64,000 bases of DNA from Burkholderiaceae bacterium 16 (GCA_000955785.1 JYOD01000011.1:1-64000); one strand, 5' to 3'; shown: positions 27,944 to 36,875, counted from the stretch's first letter. Notes: generated by a model not told the origin, from the sequence alone. Numbers and translations: made by a program.

Positions 27944-29257
27944 ATGGAGACGACAATGCAACAACGCCGCGAGGCGGTCGTGACCGGCCGCACCATGCGC
28001 TACCGCCCGCTGAACCTGGCGCGCTGGATCATCTGGGGCCTGACTGCGTTCCTGATGCTGGTGATGCCGCTGTTTTTCTCCGGCGGCTTCGCCATCACGC
28101 TGATGTCGCAGATGGGCATCATGATTATTTTCGCGCTGTCCTACAACATGCTGCTCGGGCAGACCGGCATGCTGTCGTTCGGCCATGCGGTCTATGCGGG
28201 CCTGGGCGCATTTATTGCCATCCATGTGCTCAACATGGTGGGCGCGGGCAAGGTGTGGCTGCCGGTGTCGCTGCTGCCGGTGGTGGGCGGCCTGGCCGGC
28301 GCCTTCTTCGGCGTGCTGTTTGGCTACGTCACCACCAAGAAATCCGGCACCACCTTCGCCATGATCACCATGGGCATCGGCGAGATGGTGTTCGCCAGTT
28401 CGCTGATGTTCCCCGATTTCTTCGGCGGCGAAGGCGGCATTTCCACCAACCGCATGGTGGGCGATCCGTTGTTCGGCATCACCTACGGGCCGGGACGGCA
28501 GGTGTACTACCTGATCGCGGTGTGGTGCCTGCTGTCGATGGTGGCGATGTACGCCTGGACGCAGACACCGCTTGGCCGCATCGCCAACGCGGTGCGAGAC
28601 AACCCGGAGCGGGTCGAGTTCATCGGCTATAACACCCAGCGCGTGCGCTACCTGGTGCTGATCCTGTCTGCCTTCTTCGCCGGTATTTCGGGCGCGCTGT
28701 CGGCCATTAACTTCGAGATCGTGTCGGCGGAAAACGTCAGCGCGGTACGCTCGGGCGGGGTGCTGCTGGCGGCCTTTATCGGTGGCGCGGGCGTCTTCTT
28801 CGGGCCGGTGATCGGCGCCGTGGTGTTCATCCTCTTCGCGGTGGCGCTGTCGGACCTGACCAAGGCCTGGCTGCTGTACCTGGGCCTTTTCTTCGTGCTG
28901 ATGGTCATGTTCGTGCCGGGCGGTATCGCCAGCGTGCTGATGATGCAGGTGCCGCTGCTCGCGCGCGGCAAGCTGCGCCGCATGCTGCCGGATTATGGCC
29001 GCGCCGCGGCCGCCGGGCTGGTGCTGCTGGCCGCGGTGATCCTTACCGTGGAACTGGTCTACAAAGTGCAGGTGGATAGCGCCAATGGCACCGCGATGTC
29101 GCTGTTCCGTATCGGCTTCGACGCCGGCACCGTCACGCCGTGGCTGGTGGCGGCCGCATTGTGGGTGGCCGGCTTGCTGGCCTGCCGCGCCGCGCGGACG
29201 CGGGTGAGCGCCACCTGGGACAAGGTACAAGCCGAAATGGCGGGAGGTACGGCATGA
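27944..29257 (+). CDS. livM: Liv-type ABC transporter permease LivM
   Basis: Second permease subunit, 437 residues with about ten hydrophobic segments, longer than minimal LivM because of a C-terminal pair of helices (about 355-420). Family features are ALSYNMLLGQTGMLSFGHAVYAG near residue 65 and QTPLGRIANAVRDNPERVEFIGYN, the EAA-type loop. The ATG at 27944 has GGGAGGG upstream; an in-frame ATG at 27956 is the alternative. The stop overlaps the livG start as ATGA. Confidence 0.94.
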   Translation: METTMQQRREAVVTGRTMRYRPLNLARWIIWGLTAFLMLVMPLFFSGGFAITLMSQMGIMIIFALSYNMLLGQTGMLSFGHAVYAGLGAFIAIHVLNMVGAGKVWLPVSLLPVVGGLAGAFFGVLFGYVTTKKSGTTFAMITMGIGEMVFASSLMFPDFFGGEGGISTNRMVGDPLFGITYGPGRQVYYLIAVWCLLSMVAMYAWTQTPLGRIANAVRDNPERVEFIGYNTQRVRYLVLILSAFFAGISGALSAINFEIVSAENVSAVRSGGVLLAAFIGGAGVFFGPVIGAVVFILFAVALSDLTKAWLLYLGLFFVLMVMFVPGGIASVLMMQVPLLARGKLRRMLPDYGRAAAAGLVLLAAVILTVELVYKVQVDSANGTAMSLFRIGFDAGTVTPWLVAAALWVAGLLACRAARTRVSATWDKVQAEMAGGTA

Positions 29258-30027
29258 GCGCCGCGCTGGAATTGAACGATGTGCGCAAGAAGTTCGGCCA
29301 GACCGAAATCATCCGGGGTGTCAACCTGACCATCCCCAAGGGGGAGCGCCATGCGTTAATCGGCCCCAATGGGGCCGGCAAGTCGACCACTTTCAACCTG
29401 ATCTCCGGCCGTTTCGCGCCCAGTTCGGGCACGGTCAGGCTCAACGGGCAGGAGATCGGCGGGCTGCAACCCTTCGTGATCAATCGCATGGGGCTGTCGC
29501 GCAGCTTCCAGATCACCAATATCTTTCACCGGCTGTCGGTGTTCGAGAACCTGCGCTGCGCGGTGCTCTGGTCGCTGGGCTACAAGTACTCGTTCTGGCA
29601 TCGCCTGTCGGAGTTGCGCGATGCGCGCGAGCGCGCCGAGGAAGTGCTGGAGCTGATCGGCCTGCATCACCGCCGCAATACCCAGGCCAGCCTGCTCACC
29701 TATGCCGAGCAGCGCGCGCTGGAGATCGGCATCACCATCGCCGGCGGCGCGGAAGTGATCCTGCTGGACGAACCCACCGCGGGCATGAGCCGTTCGGAGT
29801 CCGACCACGCGGTGGAGTTGATCCGCCGTGTCACCGTGGGCAAGACGCTGGTGATGGTGGAGCACGATATGAGCGTGGTGTTCGGCCTGGCCGACCGCAT
29901 CTCCGTGCTGGTCTACGGCGAAGTCATCGCCACCGACACCCCCGAGGCCATCCGCGCCAACCGCAAGGTCAAGGAAGCCTACCTGGGTACCACCCTCGAC
30001 GAACCCGCCACCGAAGGAGCGCACTGA
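29254..30027 (+). CDS. livG: Liv-type ABC transporter ATPase LivG
   Basis: Cytoplasmic ATPase of 257 residues. Walker A is GPNGAGKST and Walker B VILLDEPTAGM. The signature region reads LLTYAEQRALEIGITIA, a degenerate C-motif (LTYAEQ instead of LSGGQ) as in many LivG proteins. The BCA_ABC C-terminal segment NRKVKEAYLGTTLDE is present. The start at 29254 overlaps livM by four bases and its stop overlaps the livF start (TGATG), so livMGF are translationally coupled. Confidence 0.94.
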   Translation: MSAALELNDVRKKFGQTEIIRGVNLTIPKGERHALIGPNGAGKSTTFNLISGRFAPSSGTVRLNGQEIGGLQPFVINRMGLSRSFQITNIFHRLSVFENLRCAVLWSLGYKYSFWHRLSELRDARERAEEVLELIGLHHRRNTQASLLTYAEQRALEIGITIAGGAEVILLDEPTAGMSRSESDHAVELIRRVTVGKTLVMVEHDMSVVFGLADRISVLVYGEVIATDTPEAIRANRKVKEAYLGTTLDEPATEGAH

Positions 30028-30740
30028 TGGGCAAGCGCATGCTGGACGTGCAGGGACTGCACGCCTACTACGGCAAGAGCCATATCCTCCACGGGGTCGA
30101 TGCGCATATCGACGAAGGCGAAATCGTCGCGCTGCTGGGCCGCAACGGGGTGGGACGCTCGACCATGGCCAAGGCCATCCTCGGCATGGTCAAGGCGGAG
30201 GGTTCGGTGCGCTTTCGCGACGAGGAGATCCTCGGGCGGCGCACTTTCGAGATCGCCCACCTCGGCATCGGCTATGTGCCGGAAAACCGCGATATCTTCC
30301 CCACGCTGACGGTGCGCCAGAACCTGCTGCTGGGCGAAAAGCGCAATCCGCGCCAGTCCAAGCCCCGCTGGACGGTGCAGGACATGTACAACATGTTCCC
30401 GCGCCTGAAGGAACGAGAGAACACGGCCGCCGGCGTGCTCTCCGGCGGCGAGCAGCAGATGCTCACGCTTTGCCGCACGCTGATGGGCGACCCCGATCTG
30501 GTGCTGATCGACGAGCCCACCGAAGGGCTGGCCCCGATGATCGTCACGCTGGTGGGCGACTACCTGAAGGTGCTGAAGGAGCGTGGCGTGTCGGTGCTGC
30601 TGATCGAGCAGAAGCTGGCCATCGCGCTGGATATTTCCCAGCGGGTCTACGTGATGGGGCACGGGCACATCGTGTTCGAAGGCTCGCCGCAGGATCTCAA
30701 GGCGAATTCGGCCATTCGCAAGGAATGGCTGGAGGTGTAG
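30027..30740 (+). CDS. livF: Liv-type ABC transporter ATPase LivF with Walker A Lys-to-Arg change
   Basis: Partner ATPase of LivG, 237 residues. The signature GVLSGGEQQML and Walker B LVLIDEPTEGLAP are normal. Walker A reads GRNGVGRST at 38-46, so residue 44 is Arg (codon CGC) where a Lys is nearly universal. In most P-loop ATPases that change sharply lowers ATP hydrolysis. Either this site works through a variant, LivG carries most of the catalysis, or the subunit is impaired. The reading frame is intact and the rest well conserved, so it is not an obvious pseudogene. It is the last gene of the operon, ahead of the hairpin at 30779-30814. Confidence 0.93.
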   Translation: MGKRMLDVQGLHAYYGKSHILHGVDAHIDEGEIVALLGRNGVGRSTMAKAILGMVKAEGSVRFRDEEILGRRTFEIAHLGIGYVPENRDIFPTLTVRQNLLLGEKRNPRQSKPRWTVQDMYNMFPRLKERENTAAGVLSGGEQQMLTLCRTLMGDPDLVLIDEPTEGLAPMIVTLVGDYLKVLKERGVSVLLIEQKLAIALDISQRVYVMGHGHIVFEGSPQDLKANSAIRKEWLEV

Positions 30741-30778
30741 GGCGGTTGGTGCCCGGTGTCCGATATAACGCCGGACAT

Positions 30779-30814
30779 TGGTAAAACAGCCAGCATGCGC
30801 TGGCTGTTTTACCA
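30779..30814. terminator. Bidirectional terminator hairpin between livF and the phytase-like gene
   Basis: Sixteen-bp perfect arms (TGGTAAAACAGCCAGC and complement) surround the loop ATGC. It lies 38 bases after the livF stop and 57 bases from the convergent gene's stop. The stem ends in T-rich (TTTT) sequence on either strand, fitting a shared terminator. Confidence 0.8.
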
Positions 30815-30871
30815 TTTGGCGATCGTTCGCTTCGCCATCGGCTGGAAGCAACGGCGCCACCTCGCCGACGC

Positions 30872-32245
30872 TTATTTCGCCTTCAGAAACTCCCCCACCT
30901 CCAGCAACACCAACTCATTGTCGTCCGCCTTGTCAGGCTCGCGGCTGCTGGAAAACGGCAGGTTGTTGTCGTTGCCAACCACGATATGGGTGGGGTTCAC
31001 CACGTCTACGTTCTCGATCGTGAAGAACGGGAGCTTGAGCACACCGTCGTTGAGCGGCTTGCGGGCCAGCTTGTCGGGGTCGGCGATATTGAGCAGGTCG
31101 ATATAGCCGATCTTGCGCACCGCGCCGCCGGCGTTGGCATCGGTCAGCTCAACCTTGTAGATGCGCTTGAACCTGGCGATGTCGGAGAAGCAGTCGCTGC
31201 GCTTCTGGCCTTCGGGGCAGGCCTTGTCGGCCGTGCCTTCGCCGTTGTCGCGTTCGATGATCAGCCCTGTGGTGGCGTCGATCATGTTGAAGTCGCCAAT
31301 GGCGTTGCCGTTGGCTTCCAGCGGATACTTCCACGAGCGGCCCGTCCATTTGCCGGCCTGGGTGTCGAACTCCAGCACGCGCAGGGTTTCCTTGCCGTCG
31401 GTGCGTTCGAAGTCCTTGGCCTGGGCGTTCCAGACCGGGCCTTCAAGTAGCGCATAGAGCTTGCTGCCGTCGGGCGACGAGGCCATGCCTTCGAAGCCCT
31501 TTGAGCGCTTGACCTGGAAATCCACCGAGCCACCCGGCACGCCGGGCGTGGTTACAGCGGGGTGGTCGGGTGAGCGCACGGGCTTGCCGTCGACCAGCGT
31601 GTCGTACACGGCCAGCACCTTGCCTTGCAGGTCGGCCTTGATCAGGAAGGGGCCGAATTCGTCGCCGATCCACAGCGCGCCGCCGGCGAACTGGAAGCTC
31701 TCGGTGTCGAAGTCCGATCCCGTCAGGTAGCGCTGTTTGGTCCCTTCGTGGACGATGCGGAAGGGTACTTTCTTGTCCGGATCGTGCAGGAACACGGTGC
31801 CGAGGCGCTGAAGCTTGCCGCTCTTGAAGTCCACCTTGTAGTGGTTCAGGTAGAGCATGAAGTCGGGCGAGTTGGCCTTGCTGCCGGCGCCGTTGTCGGT
31901 CAGCACCCAGAAGCTGCCGTCAGCCATGTGCTTGATGCCGGAATGCCCTTGCAGCGGCTGGCCCCCGAAGGGCACGGAGACCCCCGTGGGCCGGTTGTTC
32001 GACTGGCCTTCCACACTGCCCAGCTTTTCCACGCGCGCGCCGGTGGTGAATTTGCCGCTTGCCTGCAGGTCCTGCGGCGCATCCTTGGGCGCGGCAATGA
32101 AGCTCTCGGCCGGCAGGATGGCATGGCCGGCCAGGGTCGCGGGGTAGGCGGGCGCGGCGGCCGTCTGTGCCACGGCGGGCAGGGCCCACGCGGCAGCGGT
32201 GATGGTGATTACGGCAGTGACAGTCGCGGACGGAAGCATGCGCAT
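30872..32245 (-). CDS. Secreted esterase-like/phytase-like beta-propeller protein
   Basis: Exported protein of 457 residues whose pattern fits the 'esterase-like activity of phytase' domain family. The signal peptide begins MRMLPSATV and ends ALPAVAQ. Conserved stretches include GHSGIKHMADGSFWVLTDNG, LWIGDEFGPFLIKADLQGKV, KGFEGMASSPDGSKLYALLEG and FFTIENVDVVNPTHIVVGND. The acidic DEFGPF and ENVD sites may bind calcium. The start at 32245 is chosen for the signal peptide; an ATG at 32284 would add 13 residues. It probably acts on phosphate esters in the periplasm, though activity is not proven for most of the family. It stands alone and converges with the Liv operon. Confidence 0.82.
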   Translation of the reverse strand: MRMLPSATVTAVITITAAAWALPAVAQTAAAPAYPATLAGHAILPAESFIAAPKDAPQDLQASGKFTTGARVEKLGSVEGQSNNRPTGVSVPFGGQPLQGHSGIKHMADGSFWVLTDNGAGSKANSPDFMLYLNHYKVDFKSGKLQRLGTVFLHDPDKKVPFRIVHEGTKQRYLTGSDFDTESFQFAGGALWIGDEFGPFLIKADLQGKVLAVYDTLVDGKPVRSPDHPAVTTPGVPGGSVDFQVKRSKGFEGMASSPDGSKLYALLEGPVWNAQAKDFERTDGKETLRVLEFDTQAGKWTGRSWKYPLEANGNAIGDFNMIDATTGLIIERDNGEGTADKACPEGQKRSDCFSDIARFKRIYKVELTDANAGGAVRKIGYIDLLNIADPDKLARKPLNDGVLKLPFFTIENVDVVNPTHIVVGNDNNLPFSSSREPDKADDNELVLLEVGEFLKAK

Positions 32246-32438
32246 GTAGGTGAACAATCGAGTCGAAAGACCACTACGATGCATGGTCAGCGTGACGGCG
32301 GCATGAAAGGAGCGTGACGGGAGCATGACAGGCAAGTGTCTCCGGCGCTCGTGGAGCGGCAATCACTTCGCTGAGTTGCAGCAGATCGACGAGGTTTTCG
32401 ACGAGGCTGCCATGTGCGGTGCGCAGGTGGCCTGCCTT

Positions 32439-32555
32439 GGCCTTGCGGCGGCGCGTCATGCGGGATTGCCGGTGCAGGGCAGGTGTGTCGGCATCGTGAT
32501 CAGCGGCGGCAATGTCGACCTTCCGCGCTATGCGGAATTGCTCTCGGCATGTTGA
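32439..32555 (+). pseudogene. C-terminal remnant of a threonine/serine dehydratase
   Basis: A frame ending in TGA at 32553-32555 encodes GLAAARHAGLPVQGRCVGIV continuing with ISGGNVDLPRYAELLSAC. This is the characteristic C-terminus of PLP-dependent threonine/serine dehydratases (GKxVGxVxSGGNVDL). Nothing upstream resembles the catalytic domain: no SFKxRG or SxGNHAQG motif occurs, and the frame before 32439 is not family-like. The other nearly 90 per cent of the gene is missing, so this is a relic of deletion. It lies in the 382-base gap 32246-32627, which holds nothing else I recognise. Confidence 0.72.
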
Positions 32556-32627
32556 AGGGGCGCGACGGATGACCAGAGGCCTGGCCGGTCACCGGACATG
32601 GCACGCCCGGGGTGCGTGGCTAACGCG

Positions 32628-34163
32628 TCAGCGGGCTGGCGCTTCTTGCGCGAGCGGCGAGGCCGTGGCCGTGGCCTGGTCGGCCGCCGGCTTGCAGTTG
32701 AACGGCATGTCTTCATAGTCGACCAGCCGGGTTTTCCGTACCAGCCGGTAGCCGAGCCAGAGCAACAGGAACAGCGGCACGCCAATATAGGTGCCGACAA
32801 TCTCCATCCAGCGCCCGCGCACGTCGGTGAAGGCCTGGTAGTTCTGGCCCAGCACGATCACCACGCACAGCACGATGGCAAAGATCGGGCCGAAGGGATA
32901 GAGCGGCGAGCGGTAGGCCAGGTCGGACGCGTTGAAGCCCTGGTGCACCAGCCCGCGGCGGAAGCGGTAGTGGCTGACAGCGATGCCGAGCCAGGCGATA
33001 AAGCCGGTCATGCCGGACGTGTTGAGCAGCCACAGGTAAACCGCCTTGTCGCCAAACAGCGAGCTGAGGAAGCACAGGGCGCCGATGGCGGTGGTGGCGA
33101 ACAGGGCGTTGTAGGGCACGCCGCTGGCCGAGAGCCGGGCGAGCGCTCGTGGCGCGCGGCCGCTAACGGCCAAGCCGTACAGGATCCGCGTGGAAGCGTA
33201 CATGCTGGAGGTGCCGGCGGAGAGCAGCGCGGTCAGCACCACGGCGTTCATCAGCCCGGCGGCGAAGGCCAGGCCGGCGTGGCGGAACACCAGCGCGAAG
33301 GGGCTGACGCCGATGTCGGTGACGTCGTTGCGCAGCAGGCTGGGGTCGGTGTAGGGGATCAGCACGCCGATGATGAGGATCGCCAGCACATAGAACAGCA
33401 GGATGCGCCAGAAGGTCTGGCGGATGGCGCGCGGGATGGTGCGTGCCGGGTCAGCGGCTTCGCCGGCGGCCACGCCGACGGTTTCCGTGCCCTGGAAGGA
33501 GAACCCTGCGATCATGGCCACGCCGAACATGGCAGGGATGCCGCCGACGAACGGCGCATCGCCAATCGTGAAGTTCTGCCAGCCGGACTGCGGACCGCCC
33601 TGCATGATGCCGAAGATCATCATCAGCCCCGCTGCTAGGAAGATCAGGATCGTGGCCACCTTGATCAGCGCGAACCAGTATTCGGCCTCGCCGAAGCCGC
33701 GTACCGAGAAGGCGTTCAGGCCGAACATCAGCAGCAGGAAGCCCGCACTCCAGACCACGCCGGAGACATGCGGGAACCAGTACTGCATCACCAGTTGCGC
33801 CGCCACGAGTTCCACGGCAATGGTCACGGCCAGGCTGAACCAGTAGCTCCAGCCGAGGGCGAAGCCGAAGCCTTCCTCCACATAGAGCGCGCTGTAGGTG
33901 ACAAAGGAGCCGGCCACCGGCATATGCACGGCGAGTTCGCCCAGGCTTGTCATCAGGCAATACACCATCAGGCCGATCAGGCAATACATCAGCAGCGCGC
34001 CGCCGGGTCCCGCCTGGGAGATCGACGCGCCGGAGGCCACGAACAGCCCGGTGCCGACCGCGCCGCCAATGGCGATCATGGTCAGGTGGCGGGCTTTGAG
34101 TTTGCGCTGCAGGTCGTCGTGCTCGACGATGGGGTGCTGGTGAGGATGAGGATGGGAAGACAT
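32628..34163 (-). CDS. Amino acid permease (APC superfamily, LysP-like)
   Basis: Cytoplasmic-membrane amino acid:proton symporter of 511 residues with about 12 hydrophobic helices. A His-rich N-terminal tail (SSHPHPHQHPIVEHDDLQR) leads into KARHLTMIAIGGAVGTGLFV, the AAT-family signature. GFSFQGTETVGVAAGEAADP and SAGTSSMYASTRILYGLA follow. Similarity to LysP/GabP/AroP is general, so the substrate (Lys, aromatic, or other) is not decided. The ATG at 34163 is chosen; an in-frame GTG nine bases upstream is possible. A 6-bp-arm inverted repeat (TTTACC-N10-GGTAAA, 34251-34272) lies upstream and may be its operator. Confidence 0.88.
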   Translation of the reverse strand: MSSHPHPHQHPIVEHDDLQRKLKARHLTMIAIGGAVGTGLFVASGASISQAGPGGALLMYCLIGLMVYCLMTSLGELAVHMPVAGSFVTYSALYVEEGFGFALGWSYWFSLAVTIAVELVAAQLVMQYWFPHVSGVVWSAGFLLLMFGLNAFSVRGFGEAEYWFALIKVATILIFLAAGLMMIFGIMQGGPQSGWQNFTIGDAPFVGGIPAMFGVAMIAGFSFQGTETVGVAAGEAADPARTIPRAIRQTFWRILLFYVLAILIIGVLIPYTDPSLLRNDVTDIGVSPFALVFRHAGLAFAAGLMNAVVLTALLSAGTSSMYASTRILYGLAVSGRAPRALARLSASGVPYNALFATTAIGALCFLSSLFGDKAVYLWLLNTSGMTGFIAWLGIAVSHYRFRRGLVHQGFNASDLAYRSPLYPFGPIFAIVLCVVIVLGQNYQAFTDVRGRWMEIVGTYIGVPLFLLLWLGYRLVRKTRLVDYEDMPFNCKPAADQATATASPLAQEAPAR

Positions 34164-34476
34164 CAGGGTCACTGGAACTTCGGCGGGCGGGGCCGCGGCT
34201 TCGGCACGGGCGACGCCTTGTGGGGCGCCCGAGCGGGCAAAGGGCGCGAGTTTACCGGGTTATCCGGGTAAATCCGAGGGTTATGGCGGTTTATGTCAGG
34301 AAAGTCGCCTACTGTGACTAGAGGCATTCGTCAGGAGTTGGGGGAATGTGCTGCATGGGGCATGGCGGTCGGGATTTACCCTAGCTTTCCGGGTGCCTTT
34401 CTCAGCTTGAATGCACGCCGGTGAGCTCGCCCATGAACCGGGCGCATGGCGCCACCGGACGGGCCCCAAAATGAAA
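34164..34476. other. Intergenic region upstream of permease and beta-oxidation island
   Basis: This is the first part of a 534-base divergent gap. It holds the TTTACC-N10-GGTAAA inverted repeat (34251-34272) nearer the permease start. I find no credible coding sequence; short open frames have random-looking composition. Confidence 0.5.
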
Positions 34477-34505
34477 TTGAACGACCGTGCTATTTTGTGT
34501 ATGCT
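34477..34505 (+). promoter_or_regulatory. sigma70-type promoter with overlapping GAAC-type operator
   Basis: TTGAAC-N17-TATGCT gives good -35 and -10 boxes at optimal spacing on the plus strand. GAAC-GACC-GTGC (34479-34490), a relative of the palindromes at 23749 and 53612, overlaps the -35 box, a position that would suit repression. Transcription would begin near 34512, leaving a leader of about 186 bases before the beta-oxidation gene at 34698. A second palindrome, ATTCGA-N4-TCGAAT (34648-34663), lies within that leader. Confidence 0.6.
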
Positions 34506-34697
34506 TGTCCCGCTTGCACCGGCGGCACCAGGGGCGGGCACCGGCAAAGGGGCGCTGGCATGCGTTCCCCGGCAGCCGGGCGGTGGTCAGGCGGAGCACG
34601 GCGGCGTTGGCCGCGCTGGCGCTTTCCACAGCGCGCAGAACAACATAATTCGAGAATTCGAATCCCGAGACAACATCCAGTTACCAAAGGAACCAGC

Positions 34698-36779
34698 ATG
34701 ACAGCGCAGTATCAGGTTCAGGACGGCGTAGCCGTCATCACGCTCGACAATCCCCCCGTGAACGGCCTGGGTCTCAGCACCCGGCTCGGCATCGTCGAAG
34801 GCATGACCCGTGCGCTGGACGATGCGGCCGTCAAGGCCATCGTCATTACCGGCGCCGGCAAGGCTTTTTCCGGCGGCGCGGACATCCGTGAATTCAATAC
34901 GCCCAAGGCCACCCAGGAGCCGACGCTGCATTCGGTGATCAAGGTGGTGGAAGGTTCGGGTAAGCCGGTCGTGGCGGCGATCCATTCCGTGGCCATGGGC
35001 GGCGGCCTGGAACTGGCGCTGGGTTGTAACTACCGTGTGGCTTCGAAGGGCGCGCAGATCGCCCTGCCGGAAGTGAAGCTGGGCCTGCTGCCCGGCGCCG
35101 GCGGCACGCAGCGCCTGCCGCGCGTGATCGGCCTGGAAGCCGCCCTGAACATGATTGTCTCGGGTAATGCCATCCCCAGCGAGAAGTTTGCCGGTACCAA
35201 GCTGTTCGACGAGATCGTCGACGGCGACGTGCTGCCCGCGGCCGTGGCCTTTGCCAAGACGGCGGCGGCCAACCCCGGCCCGTACCCGAAGGTGCGCGAC
35301 CTGAAGGTCAAGCACGAGAACGCGGAAGGCTTCATCGCCTTTGCCCGCAACACCGTCGCAGCCGTCGCCAAGAACTTCCCCGCGCCGCTGAAGTGCGTGG
35401 ACGCCGTGGCAGCCTCGCTCAAGCCGTTCGATGCCGGCCTGAAGGACGAGCGCGAAGGCTTCATGTACCTGATCACCACGCCGGAATCGCGCGCGCTGCG
35501 CCACGCCTTCTTTGGCGAGCGTGCCGCCAGCAAGATCCCCGACGTGCCGGAAGGCACCGCCACCCGCAAGCTCGAGAAGATCGCTGTGATCGGCGCGGGC
35601 ACCATGGGAGGTGGCATCACCATGAACTTCCTGAACGCCGGCATCCCGGTGATCATGCTGGAAACCAAGCAGGAAGCGCTGGACCGTGGCGTGGCCACCA
35701 TCCGCAAGAACTACGAAAACAGCGCCAAGAAGGGCAAGCTCACGCAGGAGAAGGTCGAGCAGCGCATGGGCCTGCTGACCACCACGCTGTCCTATGACGA
35801 GATCAAGGACGCGGACATGGTCATCGAAGCCGTGTTCGAGGAAATGGGCGTCAAGGAAATCGTCTTCAAGAAGCTGGATGAAGTGATGAAGCAGGGCGCG
35901 ATCCTGGCTTCCAACACCTCCACGCTGGACGTCAACAAGATCGCTTCCTTCACCAAGCGTCCGCAAGACGTGGTCGGCATGCACTTCTTCAGCCCGGCCA
36001 ACGTGATGAAGCTGCTGGAAGTGGTGCGCGGCGAAAAGACCGGCAAGGACGTGCTGGCCACGGTCATGCAGGTCGCCAAGAAGATCAAGAAGACCGCCGT
36101 GGTGTCGGGTGTGTGCGACGGCTTTATCGGCAACCGCATGATCGAGCAGTACAGCCGCCAGGCTGGCTACCTGCTGGACGAAGGCGCGCTGCCGGAGCAA
36201 GTGGACAAGGCCATCGAGAAGTTCGGCTTTGCCATGGGCCCGTTCCGCATGGGCGACCTGGCCGGCAACGACATCGGCTGGGCCATCCGCAAGCGCCGCG
36301 CCGTGGACAAGCCGGACATCCAGTACTCGAAGACCGCCGACCTGCTGTGCGAACAGGGCCGCTATGGCCAGAAGACCGGCGCGGGCTGGTACGACTACAA
36401 GGCGGGCGACCGCAAGCCGTACCCGAACCAGCAGGTCAACGACATGATCGTGCAGCACTCGAAGGACCTGGGCATCACCCGCCGCAAGATTTCCGATGAG
36501 GAAATCGTCGAGCGCCTGGTGTTCGCGCTGGTCAACGAAGGCGCCAAGATCCTGGAAGAGGGCATTGCCTCCAAGGCCTCGGATATCGACATGGTCTACC
36601 TGACCGGCTACGGCTTCCCGCTGTTCCGCGGCGGCCCGATGCTGTACGCGGACCAGGTTGGCCTGTTCAACGTGGCGCAGTCGATGGCGCGCTATGCCAA
36701 GGGCTACCACGGCGAAGCCTGGAAGCCGGCAGCGCTGCTGGAGAAGCTGGCTGCCGAGGGCAAGGGCTTCAACGGCTAA
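34698..36779 (+). CDS. Fused enoyl-CoA hydratase / 3-hydroxyacyl-CoA dehydrogenase (FadB/FadJ-like)
   Basis: Bifunctional beta-oxidation enzyme of 693 residues. The N-terminal crotonase domain (about 1-190) has AFSGGADIREF, the oxyanion region MGGGLELALGC, and glutamates E105 and E125 spaced like the FadB catalytic pair. The dehydrogenase domain starts near 293 with the NAD motif IAVIGAGTMGGG, followed by ASNTSTLDVNKIAS, GMHFFSPANVMKLLEVV and the C-terminal repeat ending in LTGYGFPLFRGGPM. It is slightly shorter than E. coli FadB (729). AAAGGA precedes the ATG. It leads the plus-strand degradation island; nicotinamidase and thiolase follow. Confidence 0.95.
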   Translation: MTAQYQVQDGVAVITLDNPPVNGLGLSTRLGIVEGMTRALDDAAVKAIVITGAGKAFSGGADIREFNTPKATQEPTLHSVIKVVEGSGKPVVAAIHSVAMGGGLELALGCNYRVASKGAQIALPEVKLGLLPGAGGTQRLPRVIGLEAALNMIVSGNAIPSEKFAGTKLFDEIVDGDVLPAAVAFAKTAAANPGPYPKVRDLKVKHENAEGFIAFARNTVAAVAKNFPAPLKCVDAVAASLKPFDAGLKDEREGFMYLITTPESRALRHAFFGERAASKIPDVPEGTATRKLEKIAVIGAGTMGGGITMNFLNAGIPVIMLETKQEALDRGVATIRKNYENSAKKGKLTQEKVEQRMGLLTTTLSYDEIKDADMVIEAVFEEMGVKEIVFKKLDEVMKQGAILASNTSTLDVNKIASFTKRPQDVVGMHFFSPANVMKLLEVVRGEKTGKDVLATVMQVAKKIKKTAVVSGVCDGFIGNRMIEQYSRQAGYLLDEGALPEQVDKAIEKFGFAMGPFRMGDLAGNDIGWAIRKRRAVDKPDIQYSKTADLLCEQGRYGQKTGAGWYDYKAGDRKPYPNQQVNDMIVQHSKDLGITRRKISDEEIVERLVFALVNEGAKILEEGIASKASDIDMVYLTGYGFPLFRGGPMLYADQVGLFNVAQSMARYAKGYHGEAWKPAALLEKLAAEGKGFNG

Positions 36780-36802
36780 GCATAGCCAGCGGCGATTCGA
36801 TC

Positions 36803-36827
36803 CTGCGCGGCCAGGCTGGCCGCGCAG
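36803..36827 (+). terminator. Intercistronic hairpin after the FadB-like gene
   Basis: Ten-bp perfect arms (CTGCGCGGCC and complement) with a five-base loop start 24 bases after the stop codon and are followed by GGTTT. The T-run is too short for confident termination, so it may only attenuate reading into pncA. Confidence 0.45.
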
Positions 36828-36875
36828 GGTTTCCACCACAGATCGCAAACCGGTCACAAAGCGAGGAGTAGCGGC

